This document shows positions 9,064 to 17,107 of a stretch of DNA of 64,000 nt, piece after piece. The stretch comes from Cryobacterium sp. Y29 (GTDB lineage: Bacteria > Actinomycetota > Actinomycetes > Actinomycetales > Microbacteriaceae), in assembly GCF_002929825.1 (NCBI RefSeq), contig NZ_PJJN01000029.1, positions 121,847-185,846 of the forward strand. Direction: 5' to 3'. How positions within the stretch are numbered: the stretch's first letter is position 1; every line of letters begins with the position of its first letter. The position numbers were made by a program, and so were the translations under genes. Under the pieces are notes generated by a model that worked only from the letters and a program-made list of their open reading frames with translations, searched no databases and was not told the origin of the DNA.

Positions 9064-10062
9064 TTAGTTGGCCTGATCGAAGTACGTCTGGGCGCCGGCG
9101 CAGGTCGTGATGTACGGCACGTTTCCGGCCGTTGCTGCATCGAGTTCCTCGGCGGCCGGGTGCACCTGGATCAGGGCGTCCTTGTTATCGAAGATTGCGG
9201 CCGTGATCTGCTCCTGCAGGGTCTCGTCCATGGAGTTGCTGGCGACGAGCAGGTTCGGCGAGACGATCACCGAAACGGCTTCGGACTGACCTTCATAGGT
9301 GTTGGCGGCAATTTCCTGCTCTACGTAGTACTCACCGAATTCGGTCGCGAGCGCTTCGGCGTACTCTCCGAAGTTCACCAGCACCATGTCGCCGGTGCTG
9401 GCGTAGTCGACCAGCGCGCCGGTCGGAAGCCCACCGGACCAGAAGCCAGCGTCAATGGTGCCATCGCGCAGGGCGTCGGCTGTCTCGGCGGCGCCGAGCT
9501 GACGGCGATCGATGTCAGTCTCGACATTGATGCCGGCACTCTCGAGAATACGAACTGCTCCCACTTCGGTCGCCGACGAGGGGGACCCGACCGAGACCCG
9601 CATGCCCTTCATGTCCTCAACACTTTCGATGCCGGAACCGGCCGAGGTGACCAGCTGCATATAGTTGTTGTAGAGGTTTCCAAGAGAGCAGATGTCGACC
9701 GGGTTGTCGGCGAAGGAGCCGGCCCCCTCCACCGCGTCGGACACGACGTCGCCGACCACGAGCGCGAGGTCGGCCGCCTTCGTCTGGATCAGCAAGAGAT
9801 TATCTACCGATGCGTTCGTCTCCTGAACGGTGGCGCTGTAGCCCTCGATGTCGTTGCTGATCATGGTGGCGATACCGCCCCCGAGTGGATAGTAGACCCC
9901 GCCGGTGCCGCCCGTGGCAATGGACAGGGCTGTTGAGCCGCCAGCCGCAGCGCCTCCGCCACCCTCGCTGCAGGCAGTCAGGAACAGTGCGGGTACAGCG
10001 AGGGCAGCAATGGCGATGCGCACGGTGCGGCGTTGTGCGGTCGAACGAGAGCGGATGGTCAT
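9064..10062 (-). CDS. TAXI-family TRAP transporter solute-binding lipoprotein
   Basis: A 332-residue secreted lipoprotein. A basic N-terminus and hydrophobic stretch end in a lipobox, LTAC, with the modified Cys near residue 31, followed by a Gly/Ala linker. The mature start has the TAXI signature IATGGTGGVYYPLGGGIA, and the body shows the expected KGMRVSVGSPSS and FWSGGLPTGAL segments. It would capture the substrate and hand it to the permease encoded two genes downstream. It is the first gene of the leftward operon, with an AAGGGAAA ribosome-binding site and a well-formed promoter at 10357-10386. TAXI proteins bind various carboxylates, so the ligand cannot be named. Confidence 0.93.
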   Translation of the reverse strand: MTIRSRSTAQRRTVRIAIAALAVPALFLTACSEGGGGAAAGGSTALSIATGGTGGVYYPLGGGIATMISNDIEGYSATVQETNASVDNLLLIQTKAADLALVVGDVVSDAVEGAGSFADNPVDICSLGNLYNNYMQLVTSAGSGIESVEDMKGMRVSVGSPSSATEVGAVRILESAGINVETDIDRRQLGAAETADALRDGTIDAGFWSGGLPTGALVDYASTGDMVLVNFGEYAEALATEFGEYYVEQEIAANTYEGQSEAVSVIVSPNLLVASNSMDETLQEQITAAIFDNKDALIQVHPAAEELDAATAGNVPYITTCAGAQTYFDQAN

Positions 10063-10356
10063 GGGCGGTTTCCCTTGCAGATTGCGGTGTGTCGTGCGTG
10101 AGTTGCAGGATTCGACGTGGCTGTAGCCGAGTTCATGCGCTTAGCCCCCGAGAATGGGGTGCATCCCAGTGGGTGCTAGCTGCCGGCCGATGAATTACCG
10201 GGGCTGCCCGAAAAACCGGGTCAGGGCGAAGAACGGCGCCGACAGCGGGGATGGTGAAACGTCACACTGTGCTCCAAACTTCATTGGTTCGAGCGTCAGA
10301 AGCCGGGTTCAAAAAACAAACCGTTGGCTTGGGGAAGGTGAGTGTCCTTCCCTACA

Positions 10357-10386
10357 TTTATACATTCCTTGTACCATCCGCGTCAA
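10357..10386 (-). promoter_or_regulatory. Sigma70-type promoter for the TAXI-TRAP operon
   Basis: On the minus strand TTGACG (-35) and TATAAA (-10) are separated by 18 bases. This implies a 5' leader of roughly 290 bases before the binding-protein start. Confidence 0.55.
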
Positions 10387-10420
10387 CCAACCCGAATTAT
10401 TGGCACGAATTGGCGCATTC

Positions 10421-10449
10421 TTGACACGATTGTATAAATTTCGTACAGT
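10421..10449 (+). promoter_or_regulatory. Sigma70-type promoter for the dehydrogenase-SDR-DapA operon
   Basis: TTGACA (-35) and TACAGT (-10) are separated by 17 bases and lie about 36 bases before the ATG at 10485. A candidate operator (10431-10447) covers the spacer and -10. Confidence 0.65.
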
Positions 10450-10484
10450 CAGGTCGTGCGGTCAATTCGACTGATAGGAAACCA

Positions 10485-11387
10485 ATGAAGCTTGCCATTA
10501 TCGGTTGCGGCGAGGTGGGGCGGCTCTATGCGGCGGCCGCTGCGTCGGCCTTCGACGTGATTATGTGCGATACCTTTCCTTCGCAGCCGGCCCGCGATTG
10601 CGCCCGAAGCCTCACCGTTGAGCTGAAGGAAGACATCGGTGAGTGGCTCAGCGAGATGGACCGGATCTGGGCGTGTGTGCCCGGCGAGGCAGCAGACGCG
10701 GCCACTGAGGCGGCTCTGCCGTTTTTGCGCCGAGATGCGGTTTATGTGGACCTGAGCACCGCCACCGCCGCGGGCAAGAAGGTGATGGGGGAGCGGATGT
10801 CCGCGCGCGGTGTTGCCTATGTCGACGCAGCCATCATGGGTGCTGTCGCGCTCACGGGGTTGCAGACCCCGATTCTGTTGTCCGGCCGCGAAGCGGAGGC
10901 CGCCGTGGCTGACTTCGCGAACATCACGGCCCGGGCGCGCGCCCTCAGTGACGGAGAACCCGGTGATGCCATGACGCTCAAGTTGCTGCGCACACTTCTC
11001 ACCAAGGGGATCGAGGCTCTCGGCGTGGAATGCCTGATTGCGGCGGAGAGCCAGGGGGTGCGGGACGAGTTGTATCTCGTGCTCGACGACATCAACCAGG
11101 CCGGATTTACGCAATTTCTCAATGCCGTCGTGCGCACACACGTGGTGCACGCCGAGCGACGCTCGCACGAGGTGCAGCGCGCCGTGGCCCAGCTGACTCA
11201 GATCGGACTGCCCGGAACGGTGCTGGCTGGCACGTCTGCCCGCTATGAGCAGACCGTGCAAGCCCTGCGGGAGAGCCCGCCAGCTCCAGGCGCGGCAGAT
11301 CACATTGATTCTGCCGTCGATTGGCTGCTGAAGACAACGCTGCAGACTCCGCTCCCGGCACCGCTGTCAGCTTTGCCCGCCAACTGA
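10485..11387 (+). CDS. NAD(P)-dependent dehydrogenase, 6-phosphogluconate/beta-hydroxyacid dehydrogenase-like
   Basis: A 300-residue protein with an N-terminal Rossmann fold whose dinucleotide loop reads GCGEVG (residues 7-12), and a helical C-terminal half like the DUF1932 domain found in 6PGDH-like enzymes. The conserved substrate segment AYVDAAIMGAV and a Lys-containing helix (GDAMTLKLLRTLLTKG) stand where beta-hydroxyacid dehydrogenases bind substrate. It probably oxidises or reduces a 2- or 3-hydroxy acid in the cytoplasm. It is the first gene of the rightward operon and has a good promoter and an AGGAAA ribosome-binding site. The exact reaction is unknown. Confidence 0.8.
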   Translation: MKLAIIGCGEVGRLYAAAAASAFDVIMCDTFPSQPARDCARSLTVELKEDIGEWLSEMDRIWACVPGEAADAATEAALPFLRRDAVYVDLSTATAAGKKVMGERMSARGVAYVDAAIMGAVALTGLQTPILLSGREAEAAVADFANITARARALSDGEPGDAMTLKLLRTLLTKGIEALGVECLIAAESQGVRDELYLVLDDINQAGFTQFLNAVVRTHVVHAERRSHEVQRAVAQLTQIGLPGTVLAGTSARYEQTVQALRESPPAPGAADHIDSAVDWLLKTTLQTPLPAPLSALPAN

Positions 11388-11428
11388 GCAGGACCCGCGG
11401 GTCACCACGCTTCATCGAAAGGATCGCC

Positions 11429-12214
11429 ATGGACTTGGGAATCGGAACGAAAACCGCACTCGTGTTGGGTGCGGGCGGTGGCCTGGGAGGAGCCATCGCC
11501 CGAGTGCTGGCAGCCGAGGGAGCCGCCGTCGCTGTCGTGAGCAGAACCCTGGTCGGGGCCACTCTGACGTCGACCGAAATCGTCGAGGCGGGAGGCCGAT
11601 CCGAGGCATTCGCCTGGGATCTCGCTGATCTCGCTGAAATGAACCGGCAGGTCGACCTGATCGAGGCGCGCCTGGGTTCGATCGACATCCTGATCAATGT
11701 CACTGGCGGACCCAAACCCACGCTCGTGTCCGGGCTCCCGGCCACGGAGTGGACCAGGTATTTCCAATCGATGGTGCTCCCGGTCATCGCCCTCACCGAT
11801 CGGGTGCTTCCCGGAATGCGCGAACGCCAATGGGGTCGGATCATCACGAGCACAAGCTCGGGGGTGATCGCTCCGATTCCCAATCTGGGACTGTCGAATG
11901 CCCTGCGGTCGACCCTGGTCGGCTGGTCGAAGACGCTGGCGCGCGAGGTCGGCGGCGACGGCATCACCTCGAATATCGTGCTGCCTGGTCGCATTGCCAC
12001 CCCACGCATCGCCTTTCTGGACGAGGCGAAAGCCAAGCGTGAGAATCGCCCGCTGTCAGACGTGTCGGCCGAAAGCGCTGCAGCCATTCCGCTCGGCCGG
12101 TACGGCAATCCGAGTGAGTACGGCCAAGCAGTGGCCTTCCTTGCAAGCACGGCGGCGTCGTACATCACCGGTTCCATTCTCCGGGTCGACGGGGGGCTGA
12201 TCGCCAATGTCTGA
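11429..12214 (+). CDS. Atypical short-chain dehydrogenase (SDR) lacking the usual Tyr/Lys pair
   Basis: A 261-residue SDR. I chose the ATG at 11429 because GAAAGG lies eight bases upstream and the protein then starts directly before the nucleotide-binding strand; a longer frame from 11321 would overlap the previous gene. The glycine-rich loop GAGGGLGG and the INVTGG segment are present. Where classical SDRs have YxxxK, this protein reads GLSNALRSTLVGWSKTLA, so the catalytic Tyr and Lys are both missing. Similar proteins are grouped with the beta-ketoacyl-reductase-like SDRs of unknown activity. It may bind cofactor without classical catalysis. It overlaps the next gene by eight bases. Confidence 0.82.
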   Translation: MDLGIGTKTALVLGAGGGLGGAIARVLAAEGAAVAVVSRTLVGATLTSTEIVEAGGRSEAFAWDLADLAEMNRQVDLIEARLGSIDILINVTGGPKPTLVSGLPATEWTRYFQSMVLPVIALTDRVLPGMRERQWGRIITSTSSGVIAPIPNLGLSNALRSTLVGWSKTLAREVGGDGITSNIVLPGRIATPRIAFLDEAKAKRENRPLSDVSAESAAAIPLGRYGNPSEYGQAVAFLASTAASYITGSILRVDGGLIANV

Positions 12215-13157
12215 GCTGTTCTCGCGATCGACGGCCGGTGTCTACGCCATCGCTCCGACCCCCTTTCTGGCCGACGGGGCGGTGGACTACGTCTCGCTCG
12301 ACCGACTCATCGAGTTCTACAACGAGTCGGGAGTTGACGGGCTGACCGTGCTGGGCCAGCTTGGGGAGGCGCCGAAATTGTCGTCCGAAGAAGCGGTGCG
12401 CATTGCCACGCGTTTCGTGAAGCGCACCACCTTTCCTATTATTGTCGGCGCTTCGTCATCCGGGTTTGCGGGGATGCGCGCCCTGACTGCAGCGGTGATG
12501 GATGCCGGAGCGGCCGGAGTGATGATTGCCCCGCCTGTGTCGCTGCGCACCGACGATCAGGTTGTCGGTTACTACGCGGGGGCCAGTGCCGCCATCGGCA
12601 GCAAAACACCCTTCGTCATTCAGGATTACCCTCTCACCTTCTCGGTCGTAATGACGCCGCAGGTGATTCGGCGCATTGCCCTCGAGAATGACAACGCCCT
12701 TATGCTCAAGCACGAGGATTGGCCAGGGCTGGACAAGATCACGACCCTGCGGGAATACGAGGCTGACGGCAGTATGCCGCGGCTGTCGATCCTGTGCGGC
12801 AATGGTGGCCTCTTTCTGGACTTCGAAATCGAACGCGGCGCCGACGGCGCCATGACGGGATACTGCTTTCCGGAAATGCTCGTCGACACGGTCGCCCTGG
12901 CCGCCGCTGGGTCACGGGACGCGGCCCACGACCTCTTCGATGCCCACCTGCCGCTGATTCGCTATGAGCAGCAGCCCGGAATCGGGCTGGGAGTGCGCAA
13001 GTACGTCTTGCAGCGACGCGGTGTCCTTGCTTCGGCCACCCAACGGTCGCCGGCCGGCCGGATGACCGAGGCTACCAGGGCCGAGGTCGACTATCTGCTG
13101 GAACGTTTATCGCACCACGACTCGCGAGCCGCAGTACTGCGCAAGCAGCAACGCTAG
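12207..13157 (+). CDS. Dihydrodipicolinate synthase/N-acetylneuraminate lyase (DapA) family aldolase or dehydratase
   Basis: A 316-residue TIM-barrel protein of the DapA superfamily. The Schiff-base Lys is Lys168 (ALMLKHED) and the conserved Tyr is Tyr141 (VIQDYP). The substrate loop GLTVLGQLGEAPKLS replaces the GTTGE motif of true DapA, indicating a different 2-oxo acid substrate. Members cleave or dehydrate 2-oxo acids via a pyruvate-type imine. It overlaps the SDR by eight bases. Together with the dehydrogenase and the TRAP importer it suggests uptake and breakdown of a hydroxylated organic or sugar acid. It is not likely to be the lysine-biosynthetic enzyme. Confidence 0.88.
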   Translation: MSELFSRSTAGVYAIAPTPFLADGAVDYVSLDRLIEFYNESGVDGLTVLGQLGEAPKLSSEEAVRIATRFVKRTTFPIIVGASSSGFAGMRALTAAVMDAGAAGVMIAPPVSLRTDDQVVGYYAGASAAIGSKTPFVIQDYPLTFSVVMTPQVIRRIALENDNALMLKHEDWPGLDKITTLREYEADGSMPRLSILCGNGGLFLDFEIERGADGAMTGYCFPEMLVDTVALAAAGSRDAAHDLFDAHLPLIRYEQQPGIGLGVRKYVLQRRGVLASATQRSPAGRMTEATRAEVDYLLERLSHHDSRAAVLRKQQR

Positions 13158-13205
13158 GCTACAGCTGCTGCACAGGCAGACGTTCAACTGAGAGCAGGAA
13201 CAGCA

Positions 13206-13862
13206 ATGGCAGGTGCAGACGATAGCGTGTACGCCGTCGTGCGCAGTCGCATCGTATCCGGGGCCTACCCGCCGGGCTACCACCTGTTGGAGTCGGTGCT
13301 CACCGCCGAACTCGGGGTGAGCCGTTCTCCTGTGCGGGCGGCATTGCGCAGACTGACCGAGGAAAGTCTGGTGATCACGGAGCCTCACCGCGGCGCCTTT
13401 GTGGCTGAGCTAACCCGCTCGGACATCGACGAAGTCTTCGATCTGCGTCAAACCCTGGAACCCAAGGCTGCGGGGCTCGCGGCGTTGACCCGGTCGGATG
13501 ATGAAGCTGACGCGCTGTTCGAATCCGTGCGGCTGATGGAGGCGATCATCGAGTCGCGTTCATCGCTCTATCGTGCGGAACTCCTGCTCAACAATCAGGA
13601 GTTCCACGATCTTATTCTGGCGGCGGCCAGGGCGCCCCGCCTGCTCCAGATCGTGAAGACGCTCACGGCTTCGTCATTGACGCTGGGCACTTTCCACTAC
13701 TACTCCGACGCGGATATCGCCCGCAGCGTGATTTTTCATCGAGATCTCGCCGTTGCCATCCTCAAACAGCAGCCCGAGGTGGCGGCGGCCCTCATGGCCG
13801 CCCACCTCGGTATCGCCCATCACGCCTTCGTGGACCGTAGGTTCGGCGACTCACGCGGGTGA
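13206..13862 (+). CDS. GntR-family (FCD domain) transcriptional regulator
   Basis: A 218-residue regulator with a winged helix at residues 1-70 (HLLESVLTAELGVSRSPVRAALRRLTEESLV) and a helical FCD ligand-binding domain with the metal-binding Asp/His pattern (LDDLRQT-like FDLRQTLEP, then FHDLIL and HRDLAVAI). It is the last gene of the rightward operon, 48 bases after the aldolase gene, with GAGCAGGAA upstream of the start. FCD regulators usually repress a catabolic operon until an organic acid binds, so it is the best candidate for controlling the divergent promoters at 10357-10449. Confidence 0.9.
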   Translation: MAGADDSVYAVVRSRIVSGAYPPGYHLLESVLTAELGVSRSPVRAALRRLTEESLVITEPHRGAFVAELTRSDIDEVFDLRQTLEPKAAGLAALTRSDDEADALFESVRLMEAIIESRSSLYRAELLLNNQEFHDLILAAARAPRLLQIVKTLTASSLTLGTFHYYSDADIARSVIFHRDLAVAILKQQPEVAAALMAAHLGIAHHAFVDRRFGDSRG

Positions 13863-13886
13863 GGCACAAAAAGAGGTTCGTGGGTG

Positions 13887-14990
13887 TCAACGGCGGTGTT
13901 CTCCGTCGATGCGGCCGGTGACGCCCGTTGCCACGATGGTTCGGGTCGCGTCGACGGATCCGTAGGTCCAGAGGATACGCATCGGGTCGACCGCCGATGC
14001 GTTGCGAAAATGATGCGGAATATCGGCGGGAACAAACGTGGTGTCGAAGGTCGACAACGGTGTTTCCACGCCGTCGATGTTGACGATGGCGTCGCCCTGC
14101 ACGACGACGACGCTCTCGATGCAGTTATGGGTGTGGTGACCGATGGCCGCGCCCGGTTCGAAGGTCGTGATGCCGTTGAGAAAGCTAACAGCGCCGATGG
14201 CCTTGGTCACGAGGGCTACCGTGGAGGCCCCGTTGCCGCGGTCGAGCGCTGGCAGCGCGGCCGGAACCAGAACGCGCGGAAGCACGACGCCCGGCATTGT
14301 CAGGCCGGAGTTCGTGTAGGCGATTCGGGCCAAGCCTCCGGTTAGAAAGGTCAGCAATTGCTGCGCTTCCGGCTCGTTGTAGGCCGCGGTTCCAAGAGCG
14401 ACCGAGAATTCGCTGTAGAGCTGCACGGGTTCGGGCAGGGTTCCGACAACGTCGACCCCCGCGACAAACCGGAGTTCACTCACCTGCTGCACGGCGAGAT
14501 CGGCGCGTTTGTCGACCAGTGCCACGCCAGTGAAGCCCTTCTCGAGCACGGTAGCGGTGGTATTGATCTGGTCGGCAATGCCCAGTTCCTCGAGCAGGCG
14601 ACTGAAGTGGATGCCGCTCTGCCCCGCCCGTGAATAAGCGACCGATCGAGCGTTGAGCAGGGTCGTGACCAGCGCCTCGACGGTGCTTACGTCGGGGTGC
14701 GGGGAGCCGTGAAGAACGCCAAGGCCGATGCCGGAGCGCACAAGGGGGGTGATGGATGCCGACACTACGTGTCCAGCGGCGGCCAGGGAATCGATGGCAC
14801 TCGTTGTAGCGATCACAACATCGGGCTGATACCCGGCGTTGATCCGGGCGACGAAAACGGTCGTCGGCTCGAATTCTGCCTCTACGACAACCCCGAACGC
14901 CGCCTCGAAGGACCGGAGAATACCGGAATCAAGGGCGGTGCGCACGGCCAGGGTGCTGGCCAGAATGATGGGTCGGGTTTCGATGATCAT
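13887..14990 (-). CDS. Periplasmic-binding-protein-like domain fused to a cupin domain, no signal peptide
   Basis: A 367-residue two-domain protein. Residues 1-~235 resemble a type II periplasmic binding protein of the ModA kind (ASTLAVRTALDSGIL, YQPDVVIATTSAID, SVAYSRAGQSGIHF). Residues ~265-350 form a cupin with metal ligands His286 and His288 (GHHTHN), Glu292 and His326 (PADIPHHF). There is no signal peptide or lipobox, so the binding domain would act in the cytoplasm, as a sensor or a substrate-holding module for the cupin. It overlaps the lhgO stop by four bases and ends 24 bases from the convergent GntR gene. I know of no function for this pairing. Confidence 0.8.
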   Translation of the reverse strand: MIIETRPIILASTLAVRTALDSGILRSFEAAFGVVVEAEFEPTTVFVARINAGYQPDVVIATTSAIDSLAAAGHVVSASITPLVRSGIGLGVLHGSPHPDVSTVEALVTTLLNARSVAYSRAGQSGIHFSRLLEELGIADQINTTATVLEKGFTGVALVDKRADLAVQQVSELRFVAGVDVVGTLPEPVQLYSEFSVALGTAAYNEPEAQQLLTFLTGGLARIAYTNSGLTMPGVVLPRVLVPAALPALDRGNGASTVALVTKAIGAVSFLNGITTFEPGAAIGHHTHNCIESVVVVQGDAIVNIDGVETPLSTFDTTFVPADIPHHFRNASAVDPMRILWTYGSVDATRTIVATGVTGRIDGEHRR

Positions 14991-16174
14991 CGCAGGGCCG
15001 CCAGTTCGTCGGCGACGGCGCGGCCGATTTCCAGCCCCGCCGTCGCAGCGGGAGACGGGGCATTCAACACATGGATCTGCCGCGGGGCCCGTTCGAAGTA
15101 GAAATCATCGACGAGGCTGCCATCCCGGCGCATGGCTTGGGCGCGGACACCGGCATGTGTGGGGATGAGGCAGTCGTCGGCCAGGGTGGGAACGAGTTCA
15201 CGCAGGCTGGCCAGGAATCGCTTCTGCGAGAGCGACCGCGCGACCTCATCGAGTCCGTTTCGCCAGAACTTTTTTCCCAGCTTCCACAGGCCAGGCCAAC
15301 GGGCGCTCTCCCACGTGTCGCGGGGGTTGATCTGTAGCCAGGTATACCCTTCACGGGCCAGGGCGAAAACAGCATTGGGTCCGGCGTGCACGCCTCCCTT
15401 CACCATGCGGGTCAGGTGCACGCCGAGAAAGGGGAATGCCGGGTCGGGAACCGGATAGATGAGGCCATTGACCAGGTGGTTCGACTCCGGTGTCAGCTCA
15501 AAATACTCGCCGCGAAAGGGAATGATCTGAACGTCCGGCCGCAGGCCGGCCAGACGGGCGACCCGATCGCTGTGAAGCCCGGCGCAGTTGACGAATTCGT
15601 CGGCGCGAAACTCGGCCACCCTGGTGGTGACCGTAACCGCGTCGGGATGTGTCGTGACGCCGACGATCTTCTGGTCGAAGCGCACTTCGCCGCCAGCCTG
15701 CTCGATCAGCCTGCGCAAGGCGGCGCAGACACCGCGATAGTCCACTATGCCGGTCGAATCTACCTTCAGTGCCGCCACGGCGTTGACGTGCGGTTCCACC
15801 TCCCGCGCCTCTGACGCACTCACGATGCGGCAACTCACCCCGTTGGCCTGACCGCGCTCGTGTAGCCGCTCCAGTGCCGGCACCTGCGCGGCCGTTGTGG
15901 CGACGACGAGCTTTCCACAGATATCCACGGCCACTCCGTGATCCTTCGCGAAGCGCTCCATCGAGATTGCCCCGGCCTGGCCGAGCTTCGCCTTTAGGCT
16001 TCCCGGCGTGTAATAGAGGCCCGAGTGGATGACACCGGAATTATTTCCCGTCTGGTGTTTCGCCACGTCACGTTCCTTTTCCAGCACTGTGACACGATGA
16101 CCGCGACGAGTCAGCTCATAGGCTGTGGAGAGTCCGACGATACCCGCTCCGGCGACAATGACGTGAGTCTTCAT
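14987..16174 (-). CDS. lhgO: L-2-hydroxyglutarate oxidase (LhgO)-like FAD enzyme
   Basis: A 395-residue DAO-family flavoprotein. The FAD-binding loop GAGIVG is at residues 9-14, followed by the acidic strand end VLEKE and the LhgO-typical HQTGNNSGVIHSGLYY segment. The mid-region FRGEYFEL and the terminal VLNAPSPAATAGLEIGR fit the family. LhgO oxidises L-2-hydroxyglutarate to 2-oxoglutarate and passes electrons to the respiratory chain at the membrane. It has a GGGAATGGA site before the start and is the first gene of a leftward pair. The divergent promoter region contains repeated ACTATAGT sites and a perfect inverted repeat. A related 2-hydroxy acid substrate is possible. Confidence 0.85.
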   Translation of the reverse strand: MKTHVIVAGAGIVGLSTAYELTRRGHRVTVLEKERDVAKHQTGNNSGVIHSGLYYTPGSLKAKLGQAGAISMERFAKDHGVAVDICGKLVVATTAAQVPALERLHERGQANGVSCRIVSASEAREVEPHVNAVAALKVDSTGIVDYRGVCAALRRLIEQAGGEVRFDQKIVGVTTHPDAVTVTTRVAEFRADEFVNCAGLHSDRVARLAGLRPDVQIIPFRGEYFELTPESNHLVNGLIYPVPDPAFPFLGVHLTRMVKGGVHAGPNAVFALAREGYTWLQINPRDTWESARWPGLWKLGKKFWRNGLDEVARSLSQKRFLASLRELVPTLADDCLIPTHAGVRAQAMRRDGSLVDDFYFERAPRQIHVLNAPSPAATAGLEIGRAVADELAALR

Positions 16175-16192
16175 TGATCCATTCCCATCTGG

Positions 16193-16214
16193 TCCTGCCG
16201 CGTGCGCGGCAGGA
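16193..16214. promoter_or_regulatory. Perfect inverted repeat in the lhgO leader
   Basis: Ten-base arms (TCCTGCCGCG and CGCGGCAGGA) flank a two-base centre, 19 bases before the lhgO start. It could be an operator or a stem-loop in the mRNA leader. Confidence 0.5.
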
Positions 16215-16218
16215 CTAA

Positions 16219-16269
16219 ACTATAGTTTTCCTACCGGAACCATACTATAGTGCCGACGCCTACTATAGT
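16219..16269. promoter_or_regulatory. Three ACTATAGT palindromes between lhgO and the hydroxypyruvate-isomerase-like gene
   Basis: Perfect 8-bp palindromes ACTATAGT occur at 16219-16226, 16244-16251 and 16262-16269. Each contains TATAGT, a plausible -10 hexamer on either strand. The third ends six bases before the ATG at 16276, so the rightward gene could be leaderless with an operator overlapping its -10. A near-identical site lies before the GntR gene at 18546, making that protein the likely ligand-responsive repressor. Confidence 0.65.
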
Positions 16270-16275
16270 GAGGGG

Positions 16276-17082
16276 ATGCACCGAACCGGCCCCCAGCTGC
16301 GACTGGCCGCGAACCTCAAGTGGCTCTTCACCGAGCTCCCCTTTCGCGAGCGATTCGATGCGGCCGCTGCGGCTGGCTTCACCGCGGTGGAGTATGCCTC
16401 GCCCTATAGCTACGCGCCCGAAACGGTGCGCGGCTGGCTCGACCAGGCGGGGCTGCAGCAGATTCTCATCAATACGCCGACCGATCCGTTCGGGCTTGAG
16501 CGATTCGGGTTGGCGTGCCGGCCGGATCGGGTGGTCGAGTATCGCGACGGCATTCATCGGGCACTGGAATACGCCCATGCCCTCGACGCTTCATTCGTGC
16601 ACGTGCTCGGCGGGCTCCGGCCGGTTGACGGAACGGGGTATGACCGGGCCTTCGCAACGTACACGGCGAACATCCGCTGGGCCGCCGAGCAAGCAGCGAC
16701 GCTCGGGGTCACCATTTTGCTTGAGGCCCTGAACCGGCGTGATGCGCCGGGATACATTCTGAATTCGGTAGAACAGGCAGCCGACGTTGCCGTAGCGGTC
16801 GGTGGTTGCCGCGTCGGTGTATTGTTCGACGTCTACCATTGCCAGGTGGACCAGGGGGACATTACCCGGCGGCTCGAGACCCTGTTTCCAGTCATCCGGC
16901 ACGTGCAGATCGCGGACGCTCCTTCTCGCACTGAGCCCGGCACCGGCGAGCTGAACTGGGCGCACATCTTTGCCGTGCTGCGCAGACTTGAATACAGCGG
17001 CTGGATCGGCTGTGAGTACGCGCCAATCGCGGGAACCCTTTCAGGATTGGAGTGGCGGGACCGCTTCGCTCTCAACCCCTGA
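16276..17082 (+). CDS. Hydroxypyruvate isomerase-family TIM-barrel protein
   Basis: A 268-residue xylose-isomerase-like TIM barrel. The start LRLAANLKWLFTELPF is typical of hydroxypyruvate isomerase (Hyi/OtnI) proteins, and the metal-binding carboxylates appear in order: LLEALN, VLFDVYH, HVQIADAP, and GCEYAP near the C-terminus. Hyi converts hydroxypyruvate to tartronate semialdehyde; related proteins isomerise or epimerise other sugar acids. It is transcribed divergently from lhgO and precedes an FAH hydrolase by 25 bases. The ATG directly follows AGGGG with no spacer, which fits leaderless initiation better than a normal ribosome-binding site. Confidence 0.82.
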   Translation: MHRTGPQLRLAANLKWLFTELPFRERFDAAAAAGFTAVEYASPYSYAPETVRGWLDQAGLQQILINTPTDPFGLERFGLACRPDRVVEYRDGIHRALEYAHALDASFVHVLGGLRPVDGTGYDRAFATYTANIRWAAEQAATLGVTILLEALNRRDAPGYILNSVEQAADVAVAVGGCRVGVLFDVYHCQVDQGDITRRLETLFPVIRHVQIADAPSRTEPGTGELNWAHIFAVLRRLEYSGWIGCEYAPIAGTLSGLEWRDRFALNP

Positions 17083-17107
17083 TCGGCCAACCTTTGAAAG
17101 GAACGCA

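Larger units (their letters stand above)
10063..10484. promoter_or_regulatory. Divergent control region between the TAXI-TRAP operon and the dehydrogenase-SDR-DapA operon
   Basis: This 422-bp gap has no convincing gene. It holds two back-to-back promoters (10357-10386 leftward, 10421-10449 rightward). Two related half-palindromic elements overlap them, TATACATTCCTTGTACC (10359-10375) and TGTATAAATTTCGTACA (10431-10447), which share T-TA-A and GTAC positions and could be GntR-family operators. The likely regulator is the GntR gene at 13206. The remaining 300 bases on the left form a long 5' leader for the binding-protein gene in which I see no clear structure. Confidence 0.5.

Noticed and set aside
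10140-10330. Possible tRNA or structured RNA in the 10.1-10.4 kb gap
   Set aside because: GGTTCGAG-like words occur, but no cloverleaf with acceptor stem and T-arm could be assembled.
11119-12207. A 362-codon minus-strand frame opposite the dehydrogenase and SDR genes
   Set aside because: Ser/Arg/Pro-rich shadow without family features, while the plus strand has two well-supported enzymes.
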